A stretch of 5,337 nucleotides of DNA from an uncultured Oscillospiraceae bacterium. GTDB lineage: Bacteria; Bacillota; Clostridia; Oscillospirales; Acutalibacteraceae. The stretch spans positions 1 to 5,337 of the forward strand of contig URQJ01000141.1 of NCBI GenBank assembly GCA_900549945.1, written 5' to 3'. Each line of letters begins with the position of its first letter. Positions within the stretch are counted from its first letter, which is position 1. The notes beneath the pieces are model-generated. The model worked only from the letters and a program-made list of their open reading frames with translations. It was not told where the DNA came from and ran no database searches. Both the position numbers and the translations under genes were made by a program. Of this stretch, positions 1-5,337 are shown one piece after another.

Positions 1-1539
1 AAATCTGCGTAGGATGTGCAACGTAACGGAGGTATCAGATGAACAACAGATATATGAGTAACAATACAGACAGAAATGCAACATGGAGAGTTGGCGTATA
101 TTGCCGACTTTCCAAAGATGACGAACTGCCGTGTACACCGCCGTGCCGCCATGCGGGAAATCGGTCTTGCAGGTGAGGACGATGCCCTTCTGCGTCTCGA
201 CCGTGCCGCCGACGAACAGATCGATAAAGAACGCTTCGTCGTTCTCGCTGTAGGCGTATTCACCGAGGGAGGAGACGACGCGCGCGACATTCGGCGGGCA
301 GCAGGCACAAGCGTACCACTGCGGGCGCACGGGCAGGTCCTGCCTATGCGTGACCGCGACGCCGGAAACGCCCGGAACCGACTCGAGCGGGTTGACGTAG
401 AAAAAGCGTTTGCCGTCGAGCTGCATGCCGGCGAGCACCGTGTTGTGGAACGCGCGCTCCATCACGTCGCCGTACACGCCGCGGTGTTCGTTCTCGAGCA
501 TCTGCTTCGCGAAGAACATCAGGCCAATCGAGGCGCAGGTCTCGGCGTACACCGTGTCGTTCGGCAGGTCGTAGTCGACCGTGAACGCCTCGCCCATAAA
601 GGTGGAGCCGATGCCGCCCGTGACGTACATGCGGCGCTGCGTGATGCTGTCCCAAAGACGGCGGCAGGCCGCAAGCAGCGCCTCGTCTCCCGTCTCTTTC
701 GCGACGTCCGCCATGCCGGTGTAGAGGTACACGGCGCGGACGGCGTGGCCGACGGCGTCCTTCTGCTCGCGCACCGGCAGCGTGCTCTGCGTGTAATCGG
801 TGTTGAGCTCGACCGTGCCGGTCCAGACGTTCCAGCCGCGGCCCTTTTCCTCCTCCATGAAGTAGTTCGGGGCCTCGCCGCGCACGTCGACAAAGTGCTT
901 GGCGAGCGCCTTATACTTCTCGTCGCCCGTGGCGCGCCACAGGCGCATCAGCGCGAGCTCCACCTCGGGGTGGCCGGGGCATGCGCGCGTGTTCTTCTTC
1001 ATAAACTGCTCGTAGATGCAGTCCGCATTTTTCGCCATGATGTCGAGCAGGCTGCGCTTGCCGGTCACATTATAGTACGCGGCGGCGGCCTCCATCATGT
1101 GGCCGGCGCAGTAGAGCTCGTGCGCCTCGCGCATATTCGTCCACATCTTGTCCGGCGCCTTGACCGTGAAATACGAGTTGACATAGCCGTCCTCATGCTG
1201 GGATTCGCCGTACAGCGCGATCACATCGTCCACGGCCTTTTCGAGCTCGGGGTTCTCGCCGGCCGCGAGGGCGTACGCCGCCGCCTCGATCCACTTCGCG
1301 ACGTCGCTGTCCTGAAACACCATGCCGTAAAATTCCTCGGGCTTCACATCGCCGCCCTTGAGCTTCTTCGCCGCGAGGCGGATGTTCTCGATGGCGTGGC
1401 TCTTCTCCACGTCCGGCATCTCGTCGTTCAAAATCTTGTACTGATAGGGCAGAACCTCCTCGCGCACGAGCTTCTGCACGCGGCCGGCAAAGCTGTCGTC
1501 CGCGCGGAATGCCTTGAGGGAAATTCGATTGCTTTTCAT
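1..1539 (-). CDS. GH127 beta-L-arabinofuranosidase (DUF1680), 3'-truncated
   Basis: Family GH127 enzymes such as HypBA1 of Bifidobacterium longum release L-arabinofuranose from beta-linked arabinooligosaccharides of plant hydroxyproline-rich glycoproteins. The translation follows the (alpha/alpha)6-barrel catalytic domain closely. It has HELYCAGH at 140-147, GHPEVELAL, a PVREQ..AVGHAVRA stretch, YVTGGIGS, GEAF with E317 (equivalent to the HypBA1 acid/base E322), YAETCAS with E333 and C335, and CACCPPN with C413 and C414. E333, C335, C413 and C414 match the zinc site, and C413 matches the proposed nucleophile. No signal peptide is seen, so it is likely cytoplasmic. Start ATG at 1539 has GGTGG 5 nt upstream; an in-frame ATG at 1551 is an alternative. 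GH127 similarity ends near codon 472, against roughly 650 in the family. The remaining codons to base 1 are antisense to the recombinase and happen to lack a stop. The C-terminal beta-sandwich part is lost, so function is doubtful if the junction is real. Substrate is inferred from the family; other DUF1680 members act on other arabinosides. Confidence 0.85.
   Translation of the reverse strand, partial: MKSNRISLKAFRADDSFAGRVQKLVREEVLPYQYKILNDEMPDVEKSHAIENIRLAAKKLKGGDVKPEEFYGMVFQDSDVAKWIEAAAYALAAGENPELEKAVDDVIALYGESQHEDGYVNSYFTVKAPDKMWTNMREAHELYCAGHMMEAAAAYYNVTGKRSLLDIMAKNADCIYEQFMKKNTRACPGHPEVELALMRLWRATGDEKYKALAKHFVDVRGEAPNYFMEEEKGRGWNVWTGTVELNTDYTQSTLPVREQKDAVGHAVRAVYLYTGMADVAKETGDEALLAACRRLWDSITQRRMYVTGGIGSTFMGEAFTVDYDLPNDTVYAETCASIGLMFFAKQMLENEHRGVYGDVMERAFHNTVLAGMQLDGKRFFYVNPLESVPGVSGVAVTHRQDLPVRPQWYACACCPPNVARVVSSLGEYAYSENDEAFFIDLFVGGTVETQKGIVLTCKTDFPHGGTAVYTAVRHLWKVGNIRQLSMLHFCLYCYSYICCSSDTSVTLHILRRF
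28..32 (+). promoter_or_regulatory. Ribosome binding site of the recombinase fragment
   Basis: GGAGG lies 6 nt before the ATG at 39. With the in-frame stop at 24-26, it fixes the recombinase start. The upstream 1-27 bases are too short to identify a promoter. Another frame is open from position 2 to a TAA at 59-61 and could be the tail of an upstream small gene, but 19 codons are too few to claim it. Confidence 0.7.
39..176 (+). pseudogene. N-terminal fragment of a large serine recombinase, truncated
   Basis: ATG at 39 has a near-ideal GGAGG at 28-32 with a 6-nt gap, and an in-frame TAA at 24-26 excludes an earlier start. The first 30 codons read as the beginning of a large serine recombinase of the resolvase/TnpX-TndX type carried by Firmicutes integrative elements. 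The segment RVGVYCRLSKDDEL is the usual first beta-strand of the catalytic domain, and the S in RLS (residue 25) is the expected catalytic serine. Full-length members are roughly 500-550 residues; here recombinase identity ends at about position 128. The frame then runs through GH127 antisense sequence to a TGA at 174-176. The resolvase core beyond strand 1, the recombinase domain and the zinc-ribbon/coiled-coil region are absent, so the product cannot be active. The fragment is AT-rich, unlike the DNA to its right. Family assignment rests on this short motif, but the motif is distinctive. Confidence 0.75.
119..131. other. Junction between recombinase fragment and GH127 gene
   Basis: Reading rightward, recombinase codons for DDEL end at 128. 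Reading leftward on the opposite strand, plausible GH127 sequence (DFPHGGTAVYTA) ends near 127-132. Base composition switches from AT-rich to GC-rich at the same place. No inverted repeat, target duplication or complete attachment site is visible around it. The break falls inside a coding sequence of the recombinase, not at an element end, so it is not a normal integration product. Confidence 0.65.
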
Positions 1540-1556
1540 GTTGACCACCATTTGTC

Positions 1557-1580
1557 CCGGGGCAGATATTTCGGCCCCGG
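1557..1580 (-). promoter_or_regulatory. Hairpin in the GH127 leader
   Basis: CCGGGGC and GCCCCGG (1574-1580 and 1557-1563) form a perfect 7-bp GC-only stem with a 10-nt loop. It sits in the mRNA leader and ends 17 nt before the start codon, just ahead of the weak GGTGG ribosome site. It has no T-tract, so it is not a terminator. It could affect translation or mRNA stability; no riboswitch class is recognised. Confidence 0.4.
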
Positions 1581-1629
1581 CCTTTCTTTAACTTCTTTCC
1601 AAAAGATGCGGTAAGTTGTCCGTACATCT

Positions 1630-1658
1630 TTTATAGCACACTTCCACGGGCTTTGCAA
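1630..1658 (-). promoter_or_regulatory. sigmaA-type promoter for the GH127 gene
   Basis: On the minus strand TTGCAA (1658-1653) and TATAAA (1635-1630) are separated by exactly 17 bp. The expected transcription start is near 1623, giving a leader of about 84 nt. The -35 box is itself a palindrome. The assignment is by consensus match only. Confidence 0.6.
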
Positions 1659-1679
1659 GTCTTTTTCACAAAAAAACGG

Positions 1680-1708
1680 TTGCATTTTTTTCAGCCAGCG
1701 GGTACAAT
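1680..1708 (+). promoter_or_regulatory. sigmaA-type promoter for the small membrane protein
   Basis: TTGCAT (1680-1685) and TACAAT (1703-1708) have a 17-bp spacer and T-rich flanking DNA. The start of transcription would be near 1715, about 70 nt before the gene. It is divergent from the GH127 promoter: the two -35 boxes are 21 bp apart, so a regulator bound between them could control both. Confidence 0.65.
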
Positions 1709-1745
1709 CAAGACAGATTGAAAAATAACGGACCCGGGCGCGCCT

Positions 1746-1757
1746 CAAAGCGCTTTG
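1746..1757. repeat. 12-bp perfect palindrome in the leader of the membrane protein gene
   Basis: CAAAGCGCTTTG is a perfect palindrome about 30 nt downstream of the predicted transcription start and 28 nt before the ATG at 1785. It might be an operator half or a coincidence; nothing else in the window repeats it. Confidence 0.3.
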
Positions 1758-1784
1758 CCGATTCGGAAAGGCCGTGGCCAAGCT

Positions 1785-2240
1785 ATGAAAACCAGAGGAC
1801 ATATTCTTGTAAAAATCAGCAGCGTGCTGTTCATTTTATACGGCGCGGCGTCTTTGCTCTCCGTCGTGCTCTCGTTCACGAGCGCGGAGGCCGCCGAGGA
1901 ATTCGGCCTTGCAGACCGGCTCGCGTCGCCGTATCCGTTTTTATCCGTCACCTTCGCCGTTTTGGTGCCGCTGCTCTTCGTCGCGGCAGGCTGGCTCGGC
2001 ATGCTGCGGGCCGACCGGCCGAACAGCATGGGGCTGTGCTTCGTCCTCGGCATCGCGATTTTTGTGATTACTGCCGGCGACGTGCTCGACCTCGCGCTTT
2101 CCTCTCTGATCGTGAATGTCGCTGAAATCTGCACCTGCATCCTCGTGCTCCTGATCCCGAGCATCTACGTCATCGGCGCGTGGCGCAACTGGAAGCAGCC
2201 GAAAGCGCCGGAAAGCCCGGATGCACCGGAGGAAAAATAA
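1785..2240 (+). CDS. Small four-helix membrane protein of unknown function
   Basis: I do not recognise a family. The 151-residue product has four strongly hydrophobic segments at about 7-30, 51-74, 82-105 and 106-132, so it should be an integral membrane protein with both ends cytoplasmic. An acidic segment (SAEAAEEFGLAD, about 33-44) lies in the first loop outside. The C-terminal tail (133-151) is hydrophilic and rich in Pro, Lys and Glu. No catalytic or metal-binding motif stands out; a Cys pair (CTC, 116-118) lies in helix 4. ATG at 1785 is preferred over an in-frame TTG at 1755, because the latter has no ribosome site and adds ten polar residues before the first helix. Ribosome site support is weak (GGAAAGG at 1765-1771, or GTGG at 1774-1777). 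It is a single-gene unit with its own promoter and terminator. Coding is supported by the hydrophobic periodicity, the fit between promoter and terminator, and a GC-rich codon use like its neighbours. Confidence 0.8.
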   Translation: MKTRGHILVKISSVLFILYGAASLLSVVLSFTSAEAAEEFGLADRLASPYPFLSVTFAVLVPLLFVAAGWLGMLRADRPNSMGLCFVLGIAIFVITAGDVLDLALSSLIVNVAEICTCILVLLIPSIYVIGAWRNWKQPKAPESPDAPEEK

Positions 2241-2246
2241 AAGCGC

Positions 2247-2293
2247 AAGGCGCTGCGTTTCATCCGCAATGGGAGAAACGCAGCGCCTTTTTT
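2247..2293. terminator. Rho-independent terminator between convergent genes
   Basis: The arms 2247-2261 and 2275-2289 form a perfect 15-bp stem (core GGCGCTGCGTTTC) around a 13-nt loop, followed by a run of six T ending at 2293. This is a strong terminator for the membrane protein gene, 6 nt after its stop. On the opposite strand the same stem is followed by GCGC and then TTTTATTTTT, so it probably also ends the kinase transcript, whose stop is at 2304, though less efficiently. Confidence 0.88.
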
Positions 2294-2303
2294 ATTCCTT
2301 TAT

Positions 2304-3200
2304 TTATGCCCCTGTTTCCGGGAAGCGGACGCGCACGGTCAGCCTTTCTCCGCCGTATTCCGCGCCGATCTCGCCGCCCATGCGCTCGGCCAGAAGCCGG
2401 GCGATCGAGAGGCCGAGCCCCGTCGCGCTGCGGCCCGATTCCACCGTGTAGAACCGGTCGAACAGGCGGCCCACCTCGGTCTGCGTCAGGCCGCGCGCCG
2501 TGTTCGTAAATTCGGCCGTGCCGTCCGGCAGAAGCGTCACCGCGAGATCCCCCTCGGCGTATTTGAGCGCGTTCGAGAGGATGTTGTCGAAAATGCGGCC
2601 GAGCGCGCCGGGGTCGAGCCGGCGGCAAACCGGCGCCTGCGGCAGCCGCACGGCCGGCTCCAGCCCGCGCGCCCGAAACGCGCCGTACTGCGCGAGGAGG
2701 CTTTCCTCGAGCACGCGGTTTAAGACGACCGGCTGCGGCTCGAGCACATCGTCGGCGAGCAGGAGCGAGTAGCGGAACAGCTCCTCGGTCATCCCCGTGA
2801 GCGCCGCGGCGCGGTTCTGTATCAAACCGACGTAGCGCGCGGCCGCGGCGGATTTTTCCTCCCGCTCCAAAAGCTCGAGGTAACCGCAGACGGCGGTGAG
2901 CGGCGTGCGCAGGTCGTGCGAGATGTTCGTCACGGCCTCGCGCAGCTCGCGGTCCCCCTGCTGCAAACGGCGGCGCTCCCGGCGCAGGGCGCGCAGATCG
3001 GTGTTGATACTTTCAGCCAGCGCGCGCATCGCGCGGTCGCGGGAGGAGATGCCGATCAGCGTGTTCGTATCCGTGGAAAGCCGCATGGAGAGCCCCGCCG
3101 CGATCTCCCGCGCAGACCTGCGCAGCAGGTGTATCTTTACGGCAAGCGCCAGTACAACGGCAGTCAGCAGGACGGCAGCCGCCCATAAAATCCATTCCAC
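2304..3200 (-). CDS. Sensor histidine kinase of the transporter operon
   Basis: Membrane-bound histidine kinase of 298 residues, predicted to phosphorylate the response regulator at the other end of the operon. Residues 3-22 are the only clear membrane segment; there is no extracytoplasmic domain. A charged, coiled-coil-prone linker (about 27-90) leads to the HisKA helix ISHDLRTPLTAVCGYLEL with phospho-acceptor H95. The ATPase domain shows an N box (FDNILSNALKYA, N206 and N210), an F-box-like LFDRFY (247-251) and a G2 box TGLGLS (260-265). The canonical DxGxG G1 box is not seen; FTNTARGL stands at that position. Kinases with a very short input region beside ABC transporters usually sense envelope stress in the membrane or through the transporter, so that is inferred here. 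The start is GTG with AGGAGAGGGG ending 9 nt before it. The gene lies 22 nt after the permease stop and is the last of the operon. Confidence 0.93.
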   Translation of the reverse strand: MEWILWAAAVLLTAVVLALAVKIHLLRRSAREIAAGLSMRLSTDTNTLIGISSRDRAMRALAESINTDLRALRRERRRLQQGDRELREAVTNISHDLRTPLTAVCGYLELLEREEKSAAAARYVGLIQNRAAALTGMTEELFRYSLLLADDVLEPQPVVLNRVLEESLLAQYGAFRARGLEPAVRLPQAPVCRRLDPGALGRIFDNILSNALKYAEGDLAVTLLPDGTAEFTNTARGLTQTEVGRLFDRFYTVESGRSATGLGLSIARLLAERMGGEIGAEYGGERLTVRVRFPETGA

Positions 3201-3222
3201 GGAATCCAGCCCCTCTCCTATG

Positions 3223-4068
3223 TTATTTGATGTCCTTCCGGCTGAAGCCGAAAAGGCCCAGAAGCGTCGTTGCCGCTGTGATCAGCACGGAGTAACCCCC
3301 CATCTGCCACAGGTGCACCCCCTCATAGCTCGCAATCAGAATGCCCTGCCCGGCCGGCAGAAAATCGACAATAAATTGCAGCGCGTTCCGCATTTCGCCC
3401 TCGACATAATCCGGATTCGGCTGCGGGTCGCCAACCTCCATGCCGTTCGCCGTAAAGATCGCGGCAGACGACATCTCGGGAATTTGCAGCAGATTATAGC
3501 AGTAGCTCGCCGCAAACAGGAGCGCCAGAAAGACGAGGATCGCGAGCACCGCCGCGCCAGCCCGGTTGTGGTTGAGCATGCCCAGCATCGTAAAAATAGA
3601 GGAAAACGCTGTGGTGAACAGGACGCAGAGCAGAATGCAGGCCAGCACCATGCGGGCGTCGGCGGTCGGCACACCGAGCAGCGGGATGCCGACCGCAAAT
3701 GCGCAGATCAGATATGCCGCCATGCAAATCAGGCTCGCCGCCGTGCAGACGACCAAATTGGAGAGATAGATGTCCCTGCGGCGGCTGCCGACGATCAGCT
3801 TGTTGCGGATCGTTCCGTCGCTGTAGTCCGCTCCGAGGAACAGGCTGATGATGACCGCCGCAAAGCCGCCGATCATCGGCGCAAACTGAAACAGATACGC
3901 ATCCAGCCGGTTCGGCTCAAAACCGATGTCGTCGTCTGCCCATCGGACATTCTGCCCGTAACCGATGCAGATTATCCAGCACGCAAGCAGCGCCATACAT
4001 GCCGCGCCGAGCCAAAACACCTTGTTTTTCCAAAGCCGCGTGAAATCCGCGGAAAGCAGTTTATTCAC
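3223..4068 (-). CDS. ABC-2 type transporter permease
   Basis: Membrane subunit of an ABC transporter working with the ATPase encoded just upstream. From the chosen start the protein has 281 residues and six predicted helices at about 17-37, 61-80, 104-127, 140-163, 170-190 and 257-275. A large loop of about 60 residues lies between helices 5 and 6, presumably outside the cell. DYSDGTIRNK at 81-90, after helix 2, is typical of ABC-2 family permeases related to BcrB-type and lantibiotic-immunity proteins and is a likely contact with the ATPase. GTG at 4068 is chosen because GGGAGGTGA ends 5 nt before it. A GTG at 4077 in the same frame would add three residues, but leaves that purine-rich site directly against the start codon. 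The gene overlaps the ATPase stop by 8 bp, which indicates translational coupling. The substrate cannot be read from the sequence; a peptide antibiotic is inferred from the context. Confidence 0.9.
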   Translation of the reverse strand: MNKLLSADFTRLWKNKVFWLGAACMALLACWIICIGYGQNVRWADDDIGFEPNRLDAYLFQFAPMIGGFAAVIISLFLGADYSDGTIRNKLIVGSRRRDIYLSNLVVCTAASLICMAAYLICAFAVGIPLLGVPTADARMVLACILLCVLFTTAFSSIFTMLGMLNHNRAGAAVLAILVFLALLFAASYCYNLLQIPEMSSAAIFTANGMEVGDPQPNPDYVEGEMRNALQFIVDFLPAGQGILIASYEGVHLWQMGGYSVLITAATTLLGLFGFSRKDIK

Positions 4069-4975
4069 CCCGCTCACCTCCCACCAGATTCACATAGTAG
4101 CTCTCGAGGCTTTCGTCGCGCTCCTGCATCGTGGTGACCTCGCAGTTTTCCTCTGCGAGCGCGAGCGTGAGCTGCGTGACGTTTACCGTGCCGAAAACAT
4201 CGGCCTGCGTTTCGGAGATAATCTGGTATTCAAGCCCCAGCCGGTCCAGCACACGCGCAAGCGCCCGCACGTCGCTGACCGTGAGCCGCGCGCATTTGCG
4301 GCAGGCGGCCTCGAGCGCCTCGGCACTGATCTCCTTCACCATGCGGCCGCCGTCGATAAAGCCGTAGTGCGTCGCGAGCTTCGAGAGCTCGCCGAGGATG
4401 TGGCTCGAGATCAAAACCGTGATGCCGAACTCCCGGTTCAGCTTCAAAATCAGCTCGCGCACCTCGATGATGCCCTGCGGGTCGAGGCCGTTTGTCGGCT
4501 CGTCGAGCACGAGGAAATCGGGGTCGCCCGCGAGCGCCATCGCGATGCCGAGCCGCTGGCGCATACCGAGCGAAAAGTGCTTCGCCTTCTTTTTTCCGGT
4601 GTCCCCGAGCCCCACAAGCTCGAGCAGCGCGGGGATGCCCGAGAACGACGGCAGCCCAAGCACGCGGTACTGCTGCCGGAGGTTTTCTTCGGCGGGCAGA
4701 TCCATGTAGATCGACGGCGTTTCGACGACCGCCCCCATGCGGCGGCGCACCGCGCAGACCGCTTTCTGCGTGTTCGGCACGCCGCAGAGGAAGTAACTCC
4801 CCGCGCTCGGCGCCTGCAGGCCGCAGATCAGCCGGATCAGCGTCGTTTTGCCCGCGCCGTTTTTGCCGACAAAGCCGTAAATCGACCCCTTCGGGACGTG
4901 CATCGTCAGGTTGTCGAGCGCCTTAAAGCGCCCGTATTCCTTGCAGAGCACGTGCGTTTCCAAACAGTATTCCAT
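4061..4975 (-). CDS. ABC transporter ATPase, BcrA/LanF-like
   Basis: ATP-binding subunit of 304 residues, close to the length of BcrA of Bacillus licheniformis (about 306). Walker A is GKNGAGKTT (37-45, with K43), the signature is FSLGMRQ (134-140), Walker B is FLVLDEP (154-160) with D158 and E159, the D-loop region is NGLDP, and the H-loop is SSH with H192. At the Q-loop the residue is E85 (VVETPSIY) instead of Gln, the E-loop variant known in lantibiotic-immunity LanF ATPases and seen in BcrA-type proteins. Residues about 220-304 form the C-terminal extension common in this group. Such ATPases energise ABC-2 permeases that remove bacitracin- or lantibiotic-like compounds from the membrane. 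ATG at 4975 is preceded by AAGGAG with a 10-nt gap. The reading frame is open further upstream into the regulator's 3' end, but that part looks non-coding. Precise substrate is unknown. Confidence 0.94.
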   Translation of the reverse strand: MEYCLETHVLCKEYGRFKALDNLTMHVPKGSIYGFVGKNGAGKTTLIRLICGLQAPSAGSYFLCGVPNTQKAVCAVRRRMGAVVETPSIYMDLPAEENLRQQYRVLGLPSFSGIPALLELVGLGDTGKKKAKHFSLGMRQRLGIAMALAGDPDFLVLDEPTNGLDPQGIIEVRELILKLNREFGITVLISSHILGELSKLATHYGFIDGGRMVKEISAEALEAACRKCARLTVSDVRALARVLDRLGLEYQIISETQADVFGTVNVTQLTLALAEENCEVTTMQERDESLESYYVNLVGGERGE

Positions 4976-5007
4976 CCAAAAATTGCTCCTTTCCTTTTCT
5001 TTAGGCC

Positions 5008-5040
5008 ATTTTACCGTGAAAGGGTAAAGCGGGCGGTCAA
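5008..5040 (-). promoter_or_regulatory. Candidate operator/promoter ahead of the transporter genes
   Basis: In the 92-bp gap between the regulator and ATPase genes the minus strand has TTGACC (5040-5035) and TAAAAT (5013-5008), each matching the sigmaA consensus in five of six bases. They are separated by 21 bp, too long for unassisted sigmaA use. The spacer contains TTTACC-7 nt-GGTAAA (5010-5028), a perfect 6-bp inverted repeat whose second arm overlaps the -10-like box. A second TTTACG element lies upstream at 5052-5047. A regulated internal promoter is possible. The alternative is simple read-through from the regulator gene, since no terminator is visible in the gap. Confidence 0.3.
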
Positions 5041-5067
5041 GAAAAGCGTAAAGAAAAAGAAAAGATT

Positions 5068-5337
5068 TCAGCCGGCGGCAAGCCGGAAGCCGATGCCCCA
5101 CACGGCTTCGACGTATTCCCGCCCGCCGGCCTCGCGCAGCTTGCGGCGCAGGTTGCTGACGTGCTGCTTCAAGGACGCGTCGGTGCAGTCGGGCGTGTCT
5201 AGGCTGATGCGGTCGAGAATCACGGATTTCGAAACCGCGCGGTCCGCGTTCTGCATCAGGAGCTTCAAAATGGCGTATTCGGTTTTCGTCAGCCGCACGG
5301 GCGCGCCGTCGACGGTCAGCGCATGCGCGCCCACGTC
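5068..5337 (-). CDS. OmpR/PhoB-family response regulator, C-terminal part
   Basis: Only the last 89 codons are in the window; the gene continues past the right edge, so its receiver domain and start are not visible. What is present is a full winged-helix DNA-binding domain of the Trans_reg_C type. It contains LTKTEYAILKLLMQN (first helices), SKSVILDRI, the recognition-helix segment DASLKQHVSNLRRKLRE, and the wing VWGIGFRLA close to the C-terminus. It is the first gene of the visible operon and is presumably phosphorylated by the histidine kinase encoded three genes downstream. It is expected to control the transporter genes, as in other Firmicutes two-component/ABC detoxification modules. The pairing is inferred from gene order. 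The codon GTG at 5334 is internal to the domain, not a start. Confidence 0.9.
   Translation of the reverse strand, partial: DVGAHALTVDGAPVRLTKTEYAILKLLMQNADRAVSKSVILDRISLDTPDCTDASLKQHVSNLRRKLREAGGREYVEAVWGIGFRLAAG

Noticed and set aside
2..61. Possible tail of an upstream small gene ending in TAA at 59-61
   Set aside because: Nineteen open codons are common by chance and the peptide matches nothing I can name with confidence.
1557..1580. GC-rich hairpin in the GH127 leader read as a terminator or attenuator
   Set aside because: It is not followed by a T-tract and there is no leader peptide or antiterminator partner, so only a generic leader hairpin is supported.
76..1614. Long open reading frame of 512 codons on the + strand
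   Set aside because: It lies antisense to the GH127 gene, whose family motifs are unambiguous on the other strand. Its translation is rich in Arg, His, Val and Ala with no recognisable domain, as expected for the complement of GC-rich coding DNA.
1755..1784. TTG start ten codons upstream for the small membrane protein
   Set aside because: There is no ribosome site before it, and it lies partly in the CAAAGCGCTTTG palindrome. The ATG at 1785 begins right before the first membrane helix.
2896..4137. Open reading frame of 413 codons on the + strand
   Set aside because: It spans the antisense of the kinase and permease genes and the gap between them, with low-complexity Arg/Ala/Asp-rich translation and no motif.
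4976..5101. Upstream extension of the ATPase frame to an ATG at 5101
   Set aside because: It would overlap the regulator's 3' end and add 42 residues that do not occur in BcrA-like ATPases. The ATG at 4975 has a proper ribosome site and fits the family length.

Overview
The window looks like chromosomal DNA from a GC-rich member of the Clostridia (Firmicutes), most likely a gut or rumen lineage. Three things suggest this. Genes have strong AGGAGG-type ribosome binding sites, some with GTG starts. The regulated ABC transporter module is of the BcrA / lantibiotic-immunity type typical of Firmicutes. There is also a plant cell-wall glycosidase. No species can be named from the sequence.

Left edge (1 to about 130): an AT-rich stretch holds a strong RBS and the first 30 or so codons of a large serine recombinase on the + strand, ending in RVGVYCRLSKDDEL. 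It stops being a recombinase at about position 128 and runs directly into GC-rich DNA.

Left third (about 130 to 1539, - strand): a GH127 (DUF1680) beta-L-arabinofuranosidase gene with its start and all recognisable catalytic and zinc residues. It is cut at about codon 472 by the same junction, so the C-terminal beta-sandwich region is missing. Two genes are therefore broken at one point, by a deletion or rearrangement involving a mobile element or by an assembly chimera.

Intergenic region 1540-1784: two well-formed back-to-back sigmaA-type promoters, both with 17-bp spacers. One drives the GH127 gene leftward. The other drives a small four-helix membrane protein of unknown function (1785-2240) rightward. 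That gene ends at a strong hairpin terminator placed between convergent genes.

Right half (2304 to 5337, - strand): an apparent operon in the order response regulator (only its DNA-binding domain is in the window), BcrA-like ABC ATPase, ABC-2 permease, and histidine kinase with a single membrane segment. The ATPase and permease genes overlap by 8 bp and the kinase follows after 22 bp. The ATPase has Glu in place of the Q-loop Gln, a feature of lantibiotic-immunity (LanF) and BcrA-type ATPases. The kinase has no extracellular sensor domain. The inferred role is sensing and export or detoxification of a cell-envelope-active peptide or other compound, with the two-component pair controlling the transporter. 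A 92-bp gap between the regulator and ATPase genes holds an inverted repeat lying between -35-like and -10-like boxes. This is a candidate operator.

No rRNA, tRNA, CRISPR array or complete mobile element was found.
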